Assembly (NCBI GenBank): GCA_038521625.1
Contig: JBCBKP010000007.1
Span: 1-64,000 of the forward strand
Reading direction: 5' to 3'
DNA length: 64,000 nt
Origin: JBCBKP01 sp038521625
GTDB taxonomy: Bacteria; Planctomycetota; Phycisphaerae; Phycisphaerales; UBA1924
A program made the position numbers and the translations under genes. Every line of letters starts with the position of its first letter. The stretch's first letter is position 1. Positions 46,499-55,879 of this stretch are shown in pieces. The notes under the pieces are model-generated. The model was not told the DNA's origin, did no database searches, and saw only the letters and a list, made by a program, of their open reading frames with translations.

Positions 46499-48010
46499 AT
46501 GACCAGCATCCTGACCGCGGAAGACTCGTTGAACGGGGCACGCACGATCGAAACGAAAGCCGAGACCCGACCGGGGAGCCAAGGCACGTCGGAGAACGGG
46601 ACGACAACACAGGTCAAGCACTTCGTGTTGGACACCAACGTGCTGCTGCACAACCCCGACGCGTTGTTCGTCTTCGAGGACAACCACGTCGTCATCCCCT
46701 TCCCGGTCATCGAAGAGCTCGACAAGATGAAGCGCCGCGACGACGATGTCGGCCGCAACGCCCGCGCCGCGGTCCGCCGTCTCGACCGGCTCCGCGTGCT
46801 CGGCGAGCTGACCAAGGGCGTCGAGCTCGATCTCATCCGCCAGGAGCTGCAGGGCGCGGTCTCGGTCGGGCCCGACGGCACGATGGGGTCGCTGCGGATC
46901 GACACGACCGAGCCGGCGCAGCGGCCCGGGATGATCAAGGCCGAGACGCCGGACAACCTGATCATCGCGTGCGCGCTGAAGCTGAAGAAGGAGGGCAAGC
47001 CCGCGGTCTTCGTCTCCAAGGACCTCGGCGCTCGGATCAAGAGCGACGCGCTCGGCATCCGAACCGAGGATTTCGAGAATCAGAAGGTCGACGCGGAACG
47101 CCTCTACTGCGGCTACCGCGAGCTCGCCGTTCCCGGCGAGATGATCGACAAGCTCTATGCGGATCGCATGCTCCCCGTCGAGGAGCTCGAGTCGATCCCG
47201 GGTCAGGACACGGTCAGCCCGCCGATCCCCAACGAGTTCGTCCAGTTCCAGGATCTCGAGGACCCGGGCCACACCGGGCTGGGGCGCCGGCTCGCCGACA
47301 CCGACCACCTGATCCCGGTCCTGAGCCAGCGCAAGCCCGTCTTCGGCATCATGGCGCGCAACGTCCAGCAGACGATGGCGCTCGACCTGCTGATGGACGA
47401 CGACGTGCGGATGGTCACGCTCCTCGGCTCGGCCGGCACCGGCAAGACCCTGCTCGCCATCGCCGCCGGCATGGCGAAGGTCTTCAACGAGAGCCGCTAC
47501 GACAAGCTGCTGGTCGCGCGCCCGATCATGCCGATGGGGCGCGATATCGGCTACCTGCCCGGCGACAAGGACGAGAAGCTCACCGCCTGGATGCAGCCGA
47601 TCTTCGACAACCTCAGCTACCTGCTCAGCACGCGCGGCAGCCCGGGGCAGCACGCCGAGAGCCACGGCCCCGAGCAGCGCATCGACAAGCTCATGGCCGA
47701 CGGCACGCTCGTGCTCGAGCCGCTCACCTACATCCGCGGCCGATCGATCCCGCACCAGTTCATGATCGTCGACGAGGCCCAGAACCTCACGCCCCACGAG
47801 GTCAAGACCATCGCCAGCCGCGTCGGCGAGGGGACCAAGCTCGTGCTCACGGGCGACATCGGTCAGATCGATAACCCTTACCTGGACCGGTCCAGCAACG
47901 GCCTGAGCTACTCGGTCGAGAAGATGAAGGGGCTCGGCCTCGTCGGGCACATGACGCTGGCCCGCAGCGAACGCAGCGAGCTCGCCAGCCTGGCCGCCAA
48001 CCTGCTCTGA
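46499..48010 (+). CDS. PIN-PhoH fusion (PhoH2-like ATPase/ribonuclease)
   Basis: A 503-residue protein. The start is the second ATG (46499), 6 bases after GGAG; an ATG at 46472 in frame is an alternative. Residues 42-200 are a PIN nuclease domain (HFVLDTNVLLHNPDALFVFE with Asp45; VIEELDKMKRRDDDVG; ETPDNLIIACALKLK; VFVSKDLGARIKSDALG). Residues 280-503 are a PhoH ATPase with Walker A LLGSAGTGKTLLAIAAG (about 309) and FMIVDEAQNLTPHE. PhoH2 proteins unwind and cut RNA; no antitoxin gene (PhoAT) precedes it here. Second PhoH in the window, without the KH domain of the first. Confidence 0.92.
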   Translation: MTSILTAEDSLNGARTIETKAETRPGSQGTSENGTTTQVKHFVLDTNVLLHNPDALFVFEDNHVVIPFPVIEELDKMKRRDDDVGRNARAAVRRLDRLRVLGELTKGVELDLIRQELQGAVSVGPDGTMGSLRIDTTEPAQRPGMIKAETPDNLIIACALKLKKEGKPAVFVSKDLGARIKSDALGIRTEDFENQKVDAERLYCGYRELAVPGEMIDKLYADRMLPVEELESIPGQDTVSPPIPNEFVQFQDLEDPGHTGLGRRLADTDHLIPVLSQRKPVFGIMARNVQQTMALDLLMDDDVRMVTLLGSAGTGKTLLAIAAGMAKVFNESRYDKLLVARPIMPMGRDIGYLPGDKDEKLTAWMQPIFDNLSYLLSTRGSPGQHAESHGPEQRIDKLMADGTLVLEPLTYIRGRSIPHQFMIVDEAQNLTPHEVKTIASRVGEGTKLVLTGDIGQIDNPYLDRSSNGLSYSVEKMKGLGLVGHMTLARSERSELASLAANLL

Positions 48011-48116
48011 CCGTCGGCAACCGCGGTGCATCCGGCGGGTACGACCCCGCGAAACCGGACCCCGGCGGGCCCGAACCATCCGCCGCGCCATGATCCCGGT
48101 CTTTCAGGAGCACCAC

Positions 48117-49622
48117 ATGTTCGCACGCCCACTCGCCGTGCTCGCGCTGTCGCTGTGCGCCGCCGGCCCAGCCCAGAGCTCTTCGCAGGCCTCGATCGAG
48201 GCCGCGGCCCCGTACGAAGCCCGCCGGATCTCGCCCGAGTCCGCGGTGCGCGATGTCGAGATCCTCGCCCGCGTGCTGAGCGACGTGCACCCCGGCTACG
48301 ACCGCTACACGAGCCGCGAGGCGATGGACGCGATGCTCGATGCGCTCCGCGACCGCGTCGCCGAGGGCGGGATCTCCGACGAGGAGCTCTACCGCGAGGT
48401 CTCGCTGATCCTCGCGCGGATCCGGTGCGACCACACCAAGGCCGAGCTCCCGGACGCGATCGAGGCGCACCGCAAGTCGGTGCCCAGCTACCTCCCGTTC
48501 GCCTTCCGGGTCCTCGAGGGCCGCATGATCGTCGACGCCGCGGCCGCGGCCGAGGGCGTCGGGCTGCGACGCGGCGACGAGGTCCTCTCGATCAACGGGC
48601 GCAGTGTCCCCGATCTGATCGCGGGTGTCGAGCCGTACCTGGCGGTCGATGGCTGGACCGACAACGCCAAGCGTGCCGAACTCGAGTATTCGACCGAGCT
48701 GCTCGGCGGGGCGATCGAGAACTTCTGGCCCATGCTCTACGGCTGGCCCGAGGGATGGACCGTGAAGGCCCGCAGTGAGAACGGCACGGACCGTTCGCTT
48801 GAGCTGCCGATGCTCACCTGGGAGGAGAACCGCGCGCTGCTCGAGCGCGGACCCGGCAGCGACGACTACAACTTCGATACCTCGGTCCGGCACGAGATGC
48901 TGGACGAGACGACCGCGTATCTGCGGATCGGGACGTTCGTCAACTACCGGCGCAACGCCAACGTCGGCGAGCTCTTCGAGCCGATCTTCGCGGGCTTCGC
49001 CGAGGCCGGCGCGGAGCGGCTGATCGTCGATCTGCGCGATTGCGGGGGCGGCTCGGACGGGCCGCCGAACTTCCTGTTCTCTTACCTGATCGACCGGCCG
49101 TTCCGGCTCTCCGCCGCGCGACCCTGGGTCCGGAACGCCTCGTACCCCGAGGACCTCAGCTCGCTGCTCGGCACTTGGGACCGCAGCGTCTTCGACCGCC
49201 CGGCCTCTTTCTACCGCGACCTCGGCAACGGCTTCTACGAGGTCGGCTCGGGCGGGGTCGCCCGCGCCAGGCCGCGGCCCGACCGGTTCGAGGGCGATGT
49301 CATCGTGCTCGTCGGGCCGCAGAACGCCTCGGGCGCGACGCACCTGCTCGCGCGGCTGAAGACCGCGCGGCCCGACGTCGTGTTTGTCGGCGAGCCGACC
49401 GGCGGCAGCGCGGAGGGGTGCACGGCCGGCATCATGTTCTTCGTGGAGCTTCCCGCGAGCGGCGTCGTCGCGCGCGTGCCGCTCTATCGCCAGTTCATCA
49501 ACGCCTCCGGGTTCGCGCCCGGTCGCGGCGTCGAGCCCGACGTCTACGCGACGCAGACCGTGGAGGGGTTCCGCGCGGGCCGCGACGACGTGCTGGAGGC
49601 GGCGCTGCGGCTCGGCCGCTGA
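48117..49622 (+). CDS. Secreted S41-family peptidase
   Basis: A 501-residue exported protease with CAGGAG upstream of the ATG. Signal peptide FARPLAVLALSLCAAGPAQS. A helical domain (residues 30-110), a PDZ-like domain (AEGVGLRRGDEVLSINGRSV, residues 140-170) and the S41 core follow: LIVDLRDCGGGSDGPPNFLF and LVGPQNASGATHLLARLK with the nucleophile Ser about 405, then VFVGEPTGGSAEG. The catalytic Lys of CtpA-type enzymes is absent, so it belongs to the tricorn/RBP-like branch with a Ser-His-Glu type site. Substrate unknown. Confidence 0.87.
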   Translation: MFARPLAVLALSLCAAGPAQSSSQASIEAAAPYEARRISPESAVRDVEILARVLSDVHPGYDRYTSREAMDAMLDALRDRVAEGGISDEELYREVSLILARIRCDHTKAELPDAIEAHRKSVPSYLPFAFRVLEGRMIVDAAAAAEGVGLRRGDEVLSINGRSVPDLIAGVEPYLAVDGWTDNAKRAELEYSTELLGGAIENFWPMLYGWPEGWTVKARSENGTDRSLELPMLTWEENRALLERGPGSDDYNFDTSVRHEMLDETTAYLRIGTFVNYRRNANVGELFEPIFAGFAEAGAERLIVDLRDCGGGSDGPPNFLFSYLIDRPFRLSAARPWVRNASYPEDLSSLLGTWDRSVFDRPASFYRDLGNGFYEVGSGGVARARPRPDRFEGDVIVLVGPQNASGATHLLARLKTARPDVVFVGEPTGGSAEGCTAGIMFFVELPASGVVARVPLYRQFINASGFAPGRGVEPDVYATQTVEGFRAGRDDVLEAALRLGR

Positions 49623-50255
49623 TCAGCGCTCGCCGCCGGTGTTCCGCTCGGCGAGGCGTTGGAGGCGGATCTGGTTCTCGACCCGAAACTTCTGGCGTTC
49701 GATGTACGAGATCCACCGCGGGTCCGTCTCGCGGAACGTCGCGCGACGGATGTGGTCGAGATCGGTCTGCTCGGCCCGGCCCTCGCTCTCGGCGGCGCGG
49801 ATGACACCCCGGAGAGATTCCAGGTCGTTCGGATCGCGCTCGAGCGCGAGCTCGTAGTACCGCAGGGCGTCGTCGGTCCAGCCGCGCTGGGCGTGCATGT
49901 AGCCCAGGTTCGCGAACGGGCGGGGGTCCGTCGTGGCCAGGTCGGCGGCGCGCCGGAACGCACGCGAAGCGCCGAGCGCGTCGCCCTGCTCCATCAGCAG
50001 CATGCCGAGGTTGTTGTGGGGCAGCGCGATCGCGTCGTACACCGCGATGGACTCGCGGTACAGCTCGATCGCCTTCAGTTCGTTCCCGCGCCGGCGCGCT
50101 TGCTCCGCCCGCTCGGCCAGGCGGAGCGCCTCGGCCATGAGCTGGTTGGGGTGGCGCAGCTCGTCGTCGCTGAATCGCTGGCCGGAGCCGCAGCCGACGA
50201 GCGGCGGGGCGGCGGCGAGCGAGACACAGATCGCGATGGCGGAGCGGGTGTTCAT
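49623..50255 (-). CDS. TPR lipoprotein of the secretion operon
   Basis: A 210-residue lipoprotein (signal SLAAAPPLVGCGSG) with three tetratricopeptide repeats: GNELKAIELYRESIAVYDAIA, PHNNLGMLLMEQGDALGASRAFRRAADL, and PFANLGYMHAQRGWTDDALRYYELALERDPND. The C-terminus is a charged helix. The start overlaps the stop of the upstream M-like gene by 4 bp (ATGA), so it is translated with the pseudopilus operon. It is a candidate pilotin or assembly lipoprotein like PilF/GspS; that is inference. Confidence 0.8.
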   Translation of the reverse strand: MNTRSAIAICVSLAAAPPLVGCGSGQRFSDDELRHPNQLMAEALRLAERAEQARRRGNELKAIELYRESIAVYDAIALPHNNLGMLLMEQGDALGASRAFRRAADLATTDPRPFANLGYMHAQRGWTDDALRYYELALERDPNDLESLRGVIRAAESEGRAEQTDLDHIRRATFRETDPRWISYIERQKFRVENQIRLQRLAERNTGGER

Positions 50256-50869
50256 CGGTTCCTCTCGTAGCGCTGGAACGTGACCTCGAGGGTCCAGCCG
50301 GCCTCGCGGGGCGTGATCTCGATCGAGCGGACCGCCATGCCGGTCAGCTCGTCGTCCACGCGCCGGACGAAGTTCAGGAGCGACTCCAGCGAGCCGTCGT
50401 TGATCGTGTATCCGTATGACACGAGCGAGACGCCGGGGGCGCCCGACACGTTGAAGCGCCGGCCCTGCGGGATCGCGAGCCGCTGATCGATCCCGGTCTC
50501 GCGCGCGATCTGCTCGATCACCGAGAAGGGCTGTTGCGACTCGGGCACGACCGTGACGTCCGGGTCGGCGGGGGCCGCGTTCGTCCGCAGTCGCAGGAAT
50601 TCGAGATCGATCAGATTCTGCTCGATCTCGCCCAGCTGGAACTCTGCGGTCCCCGCCTCGCTCGCCGCGGCCGCCCGCCCGGACCACGCGCTGGCGAGCC
50701 AGAGCAGTCCGCCCGCGAGGAGCAGCAGCGACACGAGCAGCAGCCCCGTTGGTCGGTTGCGGCGCTGCGATTCCTCGGCCGCGAGCGCGCGCTCGAACCG
50801 TTCGTCCGGCGTCAGCCGCCGGCCGATCGCCTCGGCCGGCTCGCCGCTGGGCGTCGCGACCGTGCTCAT
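50252..50869 (-). CDS. GspM/PilO-like inner-membrane protein
   Basis: A 205-residue bitopic protein with a cytoplasmic N-terminus, one helix (PTGLLLVSLLLLAGGLLWLAS, residues 41-61), a coiled coil, and a periplasmic ferredoxin-like half (VIEQIARETGIDQRLAIPQG; LLNFVRRVDDELTGMAVRSIEITPR). This is the layout of GspM and PilO, which dimerise with the L/N protein in the inner-membrane platform. The start overlaps the preceding gene by 4 bp. Sequence identity with known M proteins is low. Confidence 0.72.
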   Translation of the reverse strand: MSTVATPSGEPAEAIGRRLTPDERFERALAAEESQRRNRPTGLLLVSLLLLAGGLLWLASAWSGRAAAASEAGTAEFQLGEIEQNLIDLEFLRLRTNAAPADPDVTVVPESQQPFSVIEQIARETGIDQRLAIPQGRRFNVSGAPGVSLVSYGYTINDGSLESLLNFVRRVDDELTGMAVRSIEITPREAGWTLEVTFQRYERNR

Positions 50870-52497
50870 CGCTCGTCCCCCGCGGCCTGGCGCGTCCAGA
50901 CGGCGCTGGCGAACAGGCGCACGCCGTCCTGCTGACGCTGCGGGATCGGGTTCTCCCAGATCAGGTTGAACCCGGCGATGTTGAACAGCGTCTCGGACAG
51001 CTGCTCGAACGCGGCGGTGTCGGGCACGACCGCGCGGAACTCGGCGCCGAGCTCGGTCACGCCCATGCGTTCCAGCCGGATGTCCTCGCTGCTCTGCGCG
51101 ACGAAGCTCAGGTTCTCGAGCTCCTCGAGCACCGGCGGGGGCGGGCGTAGGCCCGCCGGCTGCGAGTTGAGCCGCGCCGCCGCCACCTTGTCGCCGATCA
51201 CGCCCAGCAGGTCGAGGTCGTTCGCCTCGCTCTCGGTGAAGCCGGCCGCGAGCACGAGCTGCGCCTGCGCCTCCCGGATCGACTCGGCCCGAGCCAGCTC
51301 GGATTCGGCCGAGCGGTCCAGCGCGATCGATCCCGCGACGCAGAGCGCGAAGCCCGCGAGGGCCGCGACCGAGGCGAAGCGGTACATGCGCCGGTGCGGA
51401 CGCCCGCGCCGCGTCGCGAGCCCCGTCAGCGCCGCACGCCCCCCCTCGCGGGCCGCTTCCGGCGAATCGCCGCGGTCGATCACGCCGAGCAGGCGGTCCA
51501 TTGTCGCGCCGATCGGGTCTTCCTCATCGGTCGCCTCGGCGAGCGCCCCGGGCCAGCGCGCGGTCAGCTCCCGCATCGCGTCCGCCGGCCCGAAGCCGGG
51601 CTCGAACAGCGCCTCGCTCGAGAGGTCGCCGATCAGGCGGACCCGCGCCGGCGAGACGCCGAGCTGGGCCGACCAGGCGAGCCACTCGCTCATCAGACGG
51701 CCGACGCCGCCTCGACGCAGCGTCACCGCGCCGACGAGGCGGCCCGAGTCGTCGTGTCGGCCGATCCGCTGCGAGCCGGCGGCGAGCAGCACGCCGCCCC
51801 GCGACCACGCCCACACCAGACGCCCGGCCGGGTCGAGCAGCACGGTCGCCGCCACCGGCCGCTGATCGGCCACGAATCCCTCGTGCTCGGTCGCGCTCGA
51901 GGCCACCGCGTCCCAGGCCTGCGCCAGCGCGTGGAAGATCGATAGCACCGCCTGGGTCTCGATCCCGCGCGCGTCGAGCGCGTCGATCAGCGCCCGCGCC
52001 GGGGCGTCGGGGCTCGCCAGCAGCGGGATCGGCTCGGTGTGCCCGTTGAGGCTGCCGTTCTGGTCCCCGCCGCGCTTGCGCCGCAGTGTCAGCGAGCCCG
52101 AGCCCCCGGAGGCCGGCGGCGCGATCGGTTCGATCGTGATCTCGCCGGGCAGATCGGGGAAACGCCCGGCCTCGCCCGATTCCTCGATCGACAGCGCGTC
52201 GCCGCTGCCCGAGCGCTGCTCGACCATCGCTTTGATCAGCGCGGGATCCTGCTCGGGCGGTCGCAGCCAAGAGCAGACGGTGCCGTCGGCGTCGAGCACC
52301 AGCCGGTCGATCGAGCGCGAGGGTGCCAGCTCGCTCGCGATCCAGTCGGCGAGCTTGCGGGGTGTCTCGAGCGCGGGCTCGTCCTCGCTCCGGGCGGGCG
52401 CGGTCCAGCCGGCGTCGCTCGCGTGCCCGAGCAGGCGCGCCGAGGTCAGCACCGCCCCGCGATCGACCCTCTGGATGTAGCAGACGCGCTGGCTCAT
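50866..52497 (-). CDS. GspL-like inner-membrane platform protein
   Basis: A 543-residue protein with a large cytoplasmic actin-like domain (residues 1-330; VAATVLLDPAGRLVWAWSRGG, LMSEWLAWSAQLGVSPARVRLIG), a transmembrane helix near 372-390 (FASVAALAGFALCVAGSIAL) and a periplasmic coiled/ferredoxin-like domain (VLEELENLSFVAQSSEDIRLERM). It corresponds to GspL, or to a PilM-PilN fusion, which recruits the assembly ATPase. The residues 95-200 have inserts richer in Gly/Pro than in GspL. It overlaps the M-like gene. Confidence 0.75.
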   Translation of the reverse strand: MSQRVCYIQRVDRGAVLTSARLLGHASDAGWTAPARSEDEPALETPRKLADWIASELAPSRSIDRLVLDADGTVCSWLRPPEQDPALIKAMVEQRSGSGDALSIEESGEAGRFPDLPGEITIEPIAPPASGGSGSLTLRRKRGGDQNGSLNGHTEPIPLLASPDAPARALIDALDARGIETQAVLSIFHALAQAWDAVASSATEHEGFVADQRPVAATVLLDPAGRLVWAWSRGGVLLAAGSQRIGRHDDSGRLVGAVTLRRGGVGRLMSEWLAWSAQLGVSPARVRLIGDLSSEALFEPGFGPADAMRELTARWPGALAEATDEEDPIGATMDRLLGVIDRGDSPEAAREGGRAALTGLATRRGRPHRRMYRFASVAALAGFALCVAGSIALDRSAESELARAESIREAQAQLVLAAGFTESEANDLDLLGVIGDKVAAARLNSQPAGLRPPPPVLEELENLSFVAQSSEDIRLERMGVTELGAEFRAVVPDTAAFEQLSETLFNIAGFNLIWENPIPQRQQDGVRLFASAVWTRQAAGDER

Positions 52498-52506
52498 GGA
52501 GATCGG

Positions 52507-53595
52507 CTACGGGGGGCCCTCACGGGACTGGCCGCGGCCGTCTCGCTCGACGCCGCGTCCGGCCCGGCCGAAACGCTCGCGGATCTCGCGGTCGAGCTCG
52601 CGGACCTCCTGGAACCACTCGTTCTGCGCCTTGTAGTACGCCTCCTGATCCGGCGTGCCGTCCGGGCGGACGTAGTCGTTCGCGTCCGGCCGCGGCGGGC
52701 GGAGGCGCCCGCGCTCGATCACGATCTGGCGCTCGATCGGGTCCGCTGGCGGTGGCCCGAGATACGCGGGCCACTCGTCCTCGCTCAGCTCGCGCGACGC
52801 CGGGGTCGTGCTGACCGCGCGGGCCCGCTGCGCGGCTCGCTCCGCCGGGGTCATCGGCTCGAAGCTCGGCACGCCGGCGGCCGTCACCGCGGTCGGGTCC
52901 ATCTGGTCGCCGCTCGCCGCCGACTTGGCGACCGCGACCAGCCCGCCGCGCGGCGCGAGCTTCAGCGTCCGACGGAAGCCGTTCTCGGTCAGCTCGACCT
53001 CATCGTCGCGGACCTCGTGCACCTCGACGTCGATCGCCGTGGCGATGTTGACCGCGATCGACGTCGTCGCGCCCTCGGCGACGAACGCCTGGATCACACC
53101 CGCCGCCAGCAGGGCGAGCTTCCGCTCGCCCACGCCGACCGCCCCGAGGTACTTCAGCTTGCTCGGCGGGCCGGTCTCGCCCGGCTCGACGGTCTCGATC
53201 CCCGCGGCCTGTGCCGCCTGCCGGCTCTCGAGCTCCGCCTGGGTGATCTGCTCGCCCGTCAGCGGGTCGGTGACCAGCTGCTTGCCCTCGATCCGAGCCT
53301 CGATCTCCTCGGGCGCCGGTGTCATGTCGACGTCGATGCCGGCGCCCATCGCGATCCGCTCGGCGGTGCCCAGCACGTCGATCTCGAAGCCGAACTCGTC
53401 GGATGGCGGCGGGATCTTCGCGATCCGAGCCTCCGCTTCCGCCTGGATCGAGGCGAAGCTGACCGGGGCCTCGCCCTCGCCGCCCCCGGCGGGCACGAAG
53501 ATCGCTGCCGCCGCGCCCAGGCCGAAGGCGCCGGTCGCCACGATCCACAATCTGGAGAACTGTGTCGCCTGTTTGGGTGTGCTGATGCCCGCCAT
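52507..53595 (-). CDS. GspC/PilP-like protein
   Basis: A 362-residue bitopic protein. GGAG lies upstream of the ATG at 53595. One N-terminal helix (LWIVATGAFGLGAAAAIFVPAGG) is followed by a periplasmic linker and a domain similar to the HR domain of GspC or PilP: LKYLGAVGVGERKLALLAAG, then VRDDEVELTENGFRRTLKLAPRGG. Such proteins link the inner-membrane platform to the secretin. The C-terminal 110 residues are disordered and charged, with Pro-rich (DPIERQIVIERGRLRPP) and Arg/Gly-rich parts, and replace the usual PDZ or coiled-coil end. Confidence 0.7.
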   Translation of the reverse strand: MAGISTPKQATQFSRLWIVATGAFGLGAAAAIFVPAGGGEGEAPVSFASIQAEAEARIAKIPPPSDEFGFEIDVLGTAERIAMGAGIDVDMTPAPEEIEARIEGKQLVTDPLTGEQITQAELESRQAAQAAGIETVEPGETGPPSKLKYLGAVGVGERKLALLAAGVIQAFVAEGATTSIAVNIATAIDVEVHEVRDDEVELTENGFRRTLKLAPRGGLVAVAKSAASGDQMDPTAVTAAGVPSFEPMTPAERAAQRARAVSTTPASRELSEDEWPAYLGPPPADPIERQIVIERGRLRPPRPDANDYVRPDGTPDQEAYYKAQNEWFQEVRELDREIRERFGRAGRGVERDGRGQSREGPP

Positions 53596-53621
53596 GCGGT
53601 GTCTCCATCGGAAGTCGGACT

Positions 53622-54410
53622 CTACGGCCCGACGCCCAGATCCTCCCAGGACAGGAACGGTTGATTCTGTCGACCGTTCTCGCTCGTCCGGAGCAGGAAC
53701 GCCTTGAAGTTGCCGACCAGCCGGCCCGTGCGGTCGGTCACGCGGATCCGGACATCCCACAGGATCGGTTCGGCCGCGATCAGTTCGTTCGCGAGGTTCG
53801 CCTCGTACGCCGTCGCGTCGGCGTCGAGTGCCGCGTTCTGGATCACCTGCCGGCCGAGGACGTTGCCCTCGACCTCGAGCCGGTCATCGAGCTCGCGAAC
53901 GAACCGGGTCGGGTTGCCCTCTCGGAAGATCGCCCTCGACAGAGCTTGTTTCACCTCCAGCGGCGCGTCCACCCAGCCGACCCGCTCGGGCCCGTGGGCC
54001 CTCGTCAGCTCGGCGAACCGCGTTGGCGGGACGGTCTGTCGCAGTTGAAAGAGCGCATCTTCCAGCGTCTGGATCTGGTCTGGGGGCAGGCCGACCGCAT
54101 CGAGACGCAGCGTGCCCTGAGCCGGGTAGAAGTAGACCCGCACCGCCGTGCCGTCGCCCGGGCGGAGCGTGAAGCCCAAACCGTCGGGATCGAAGACGTC
54201 GCGGAAGTCCTCCGCCGGGCGCGTGTCGGCCAGGAACCGCTCGACGACCTCTTGCAGCCCGCGCGAGCCGTGGTTGGCCTGGTACGCGACGAGCTGGCGT
54301 TGCACGGTCTTCAGCTGGGCCGTGTGGCGCTGCAGCATCGCCGCGGTCACGAGCCCGATCACGACGGTCAGCACCGTGACGAGCGGGAGGATGAAGCCCG
54401 AGCGGTTCAC
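53622..54410 (-). CDS. gspK: GspK-like minor pseudopilin
   Basis: A 262-residue protein with a type IV prepilin-like N-terminus, VNRSGFILPLVTVLTVVIGLV: cleavage would be after Gly5, and position 5 of the mature protein is Leu, not Glu, as is characteristic of GspK. The periplasmic body has GLQEVVERFLADTRPAEDF and LQTVPPTRFAELTRAHGPERV. It lacks the long alpha-helical insertion domain of Klebsiella GspK. The GTG start overlaps gspJ by 4 bp (GTGA). It would cap the pseudopilus with I and J. Confidence 0.72.
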   Translation of the reverse strand: MNRSGFILPLVTVLTVVIGLVTAAMLQRHTAQLKTVQRQLVAYQANHGSRGLQEVVERFLADTRPAEDFRDVFDPDGLGFTLRPGDGTAVRVYFYPAQGTLRLDAVGLPPDQIQTLEDALFQLRQTVPPTRFAELTRAHGPERVGWVDAPLEVKQALSRAIFREGNPTRFVRELDDRLEVEGNVLGRQVIQNAALDADATAYEANLANELIAAEPILWDVRIRVTDRTGRLVGNFKAFLLRTSENGRQNQPFLSWEDLGVGP

Positions 54411-55879
54411 AGGCCACCCCCGCCCTGGCCGCCGCCCGAGGTTCCGCCGCCGGTCTGGCCGCCGCGTCCGCCGCTCTGAGAGCCGCCGCCGCTGCCCTGG
54501 TTGCCGCCGTCGTCGCGGCCGCTGTTGCTGCCGCTGCTGCCGGTCTGTCCGCCCGATCCGCCGCCCGAGGAGCCGCCCTGGCCGTCGCCGCCGTCCGAGC
54601 CCGAGCCGGAGCCCGAGCTCTGGCCGGCGCCGTCTTCGCCGTCGCCGCCCGGTCCGCCGCCGCTCTGCTCTTCGTCGTCGACGACCCATGCGAGCTCGAA
54701 GATCCAGCTGTGGTAGACGCCGTCGACGGTCTCGAGCTCGAGCTCGATGAAGCCGGGGATGTCTTCCTCGCAGAGTCCTCGGTAGGTCGGGAGGCGCTGC
54801 AGTCGCTCGATGCCGTCGGCGCCGGCCAGGCCGGCGTGCATGGTCCAGCGGGCCACGCGCAGCCCGCGGATCATCGGCACCGCGCCCTGCAGCAGGTCCG
54901 GGCGGGTGTCGATGTCGAAGCCCTGGCCCTGGATCCGCGCGATGACCTCCTCGGCGTAGACCGGGCGGAACCAGAGCGTCCAGCCGGTCGGCTCGCGTCC
55001 GAGCCCGGGGATCTCGACCTCGCCGGCGCGGAGTTCGTCCAGCAGGCCGTTCTCCCGGAGTTCCCTGAGGCTCGCGGTGCCCATGCCGCGCATCACCCGC
55101 TCGCGCGAGAAGTCGGGGCGCAGGTCAAAGCACGCGCGGAAGCCCTGCTCGCCCTCGAGCGCCCCGCCCGAGTTCAGGAACAGGTCCTGCAGCTCCTCGG
55201 GGCGCTGGCGGGCCCAGGCCGAGGCTTCGGCGAATGTCTCGCTGATCAGCCGGTCGGCGAAGAGCATCTCGAGCCGCTGGGGCAGCCTCGGGATCCTGCC
55301 GATCTGCGGATCCGTGACGAGCGCGCCGCGTGTGTTCGGGTCGGGCAGCGGCACGCCGTCGTCGCGATCGAACAGCGCCGCCTCCGCCATCGCTCGGAGC
55401 GACGCGGTGTTCTCGAACTCCAGGACGATCCGCTCGCGGAGGATCCGCTCCGGCTCGTCGATCTCGGTCGCGTCGGCGATCTCTTGCTCACGGACCTCCT
55501 GCTCGGTCAGGATGTCGCCGCCGTCCAGGCTCGCGGGTTCGCCAGCGGACTCGTCTTCATCTTCGCCGGTGGTCCGCTCGTTGGCCTGCTCGAACGCCTC
55601 GATCTGCAGCTCGAGCAGGCGTTCGGCCTCGCCCTCGCGGGTCACGCAGGGCGCCGTCGCGCTGCCCATCACGATCCCGAGCATGCCGCGGCGGAGCGCG
55701 ACCTGCGCGAGCGCCATCTCGTGGATCCGTGCCGCGCGGGTGCTCTGGAACCGGTCGCTGGTGCTCATCGCGCGGAAGAGCGAGAGGCAGGCGATCAGCA
55801 TCAGCCCGCCCATCACGCTCGCGAGCGCGACCTCGAGCAGCGTGAAGCCGCGGCCCCGGTGTCCGTACAGCGACCGCAT
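54407..55879 (-). CDS. gspJ: GspJ-like pseudopilin with long Gly/Ser tail
   Basis: A 490-residue protein, over twice the usual length of about 200. The prepilin signal GRGFTLLEVALASVMGGLML has Gly11/Phe12 cleavage and Glu5 (residue 16). The body carries an acidic insert (about residues 95-145; TTGEDEDESAGEPASLDGGD) and GLRVARWTMHAGLAGADG with LETVDGVYHSWIFELAWVV, typical of J/W prepilins. From about residue 400 to the end lies a tail made almost only of Gly, Ser, Asp, Gln. Start overlaps gspI as TGATG. Confidence 0.75.
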   Translation of the reverse strand: MRSLYGHRGRGFTLLEVALASVMGGLMLIACLSLFRAMSTSDRFQSTRAARIHEMALAQVALRRGMLGIVMGSATAPCVTREGEAERLLELQIEAFEQANERTTGEDEDESAGEPASLDGGDILTEQEVREQEIADATEIDEPERILRERIVLEFENTASLRAMAEAALFDRDDGVPLPDPNTRGALVTDPQIGRIPRLPQRLEMLFADRLISETFAEASAWARQRPEELQDLFLNSGGALEGEQGFRACFDLRPDFSRERVMRGMGTASLRELRENGLLDELRAGEVEIPGLGREPTGWTLWFRPVYAEEVIARIQGQGFDIDTRPDLLQGAVPMIRGLRVARWTMHAGLAGADGIERLQRLPTYRGLCEEDIPGFIELELETVDGVYHSWIFELAWVVDDEEQSGGGPGGDGEDGAGQSSGSGSGSDGGDGQGGSSGGGSGGQTGSSGSNSGRDDGGNQGSGGGSQSGGRGGQTGGGTSGGGQGGGGL

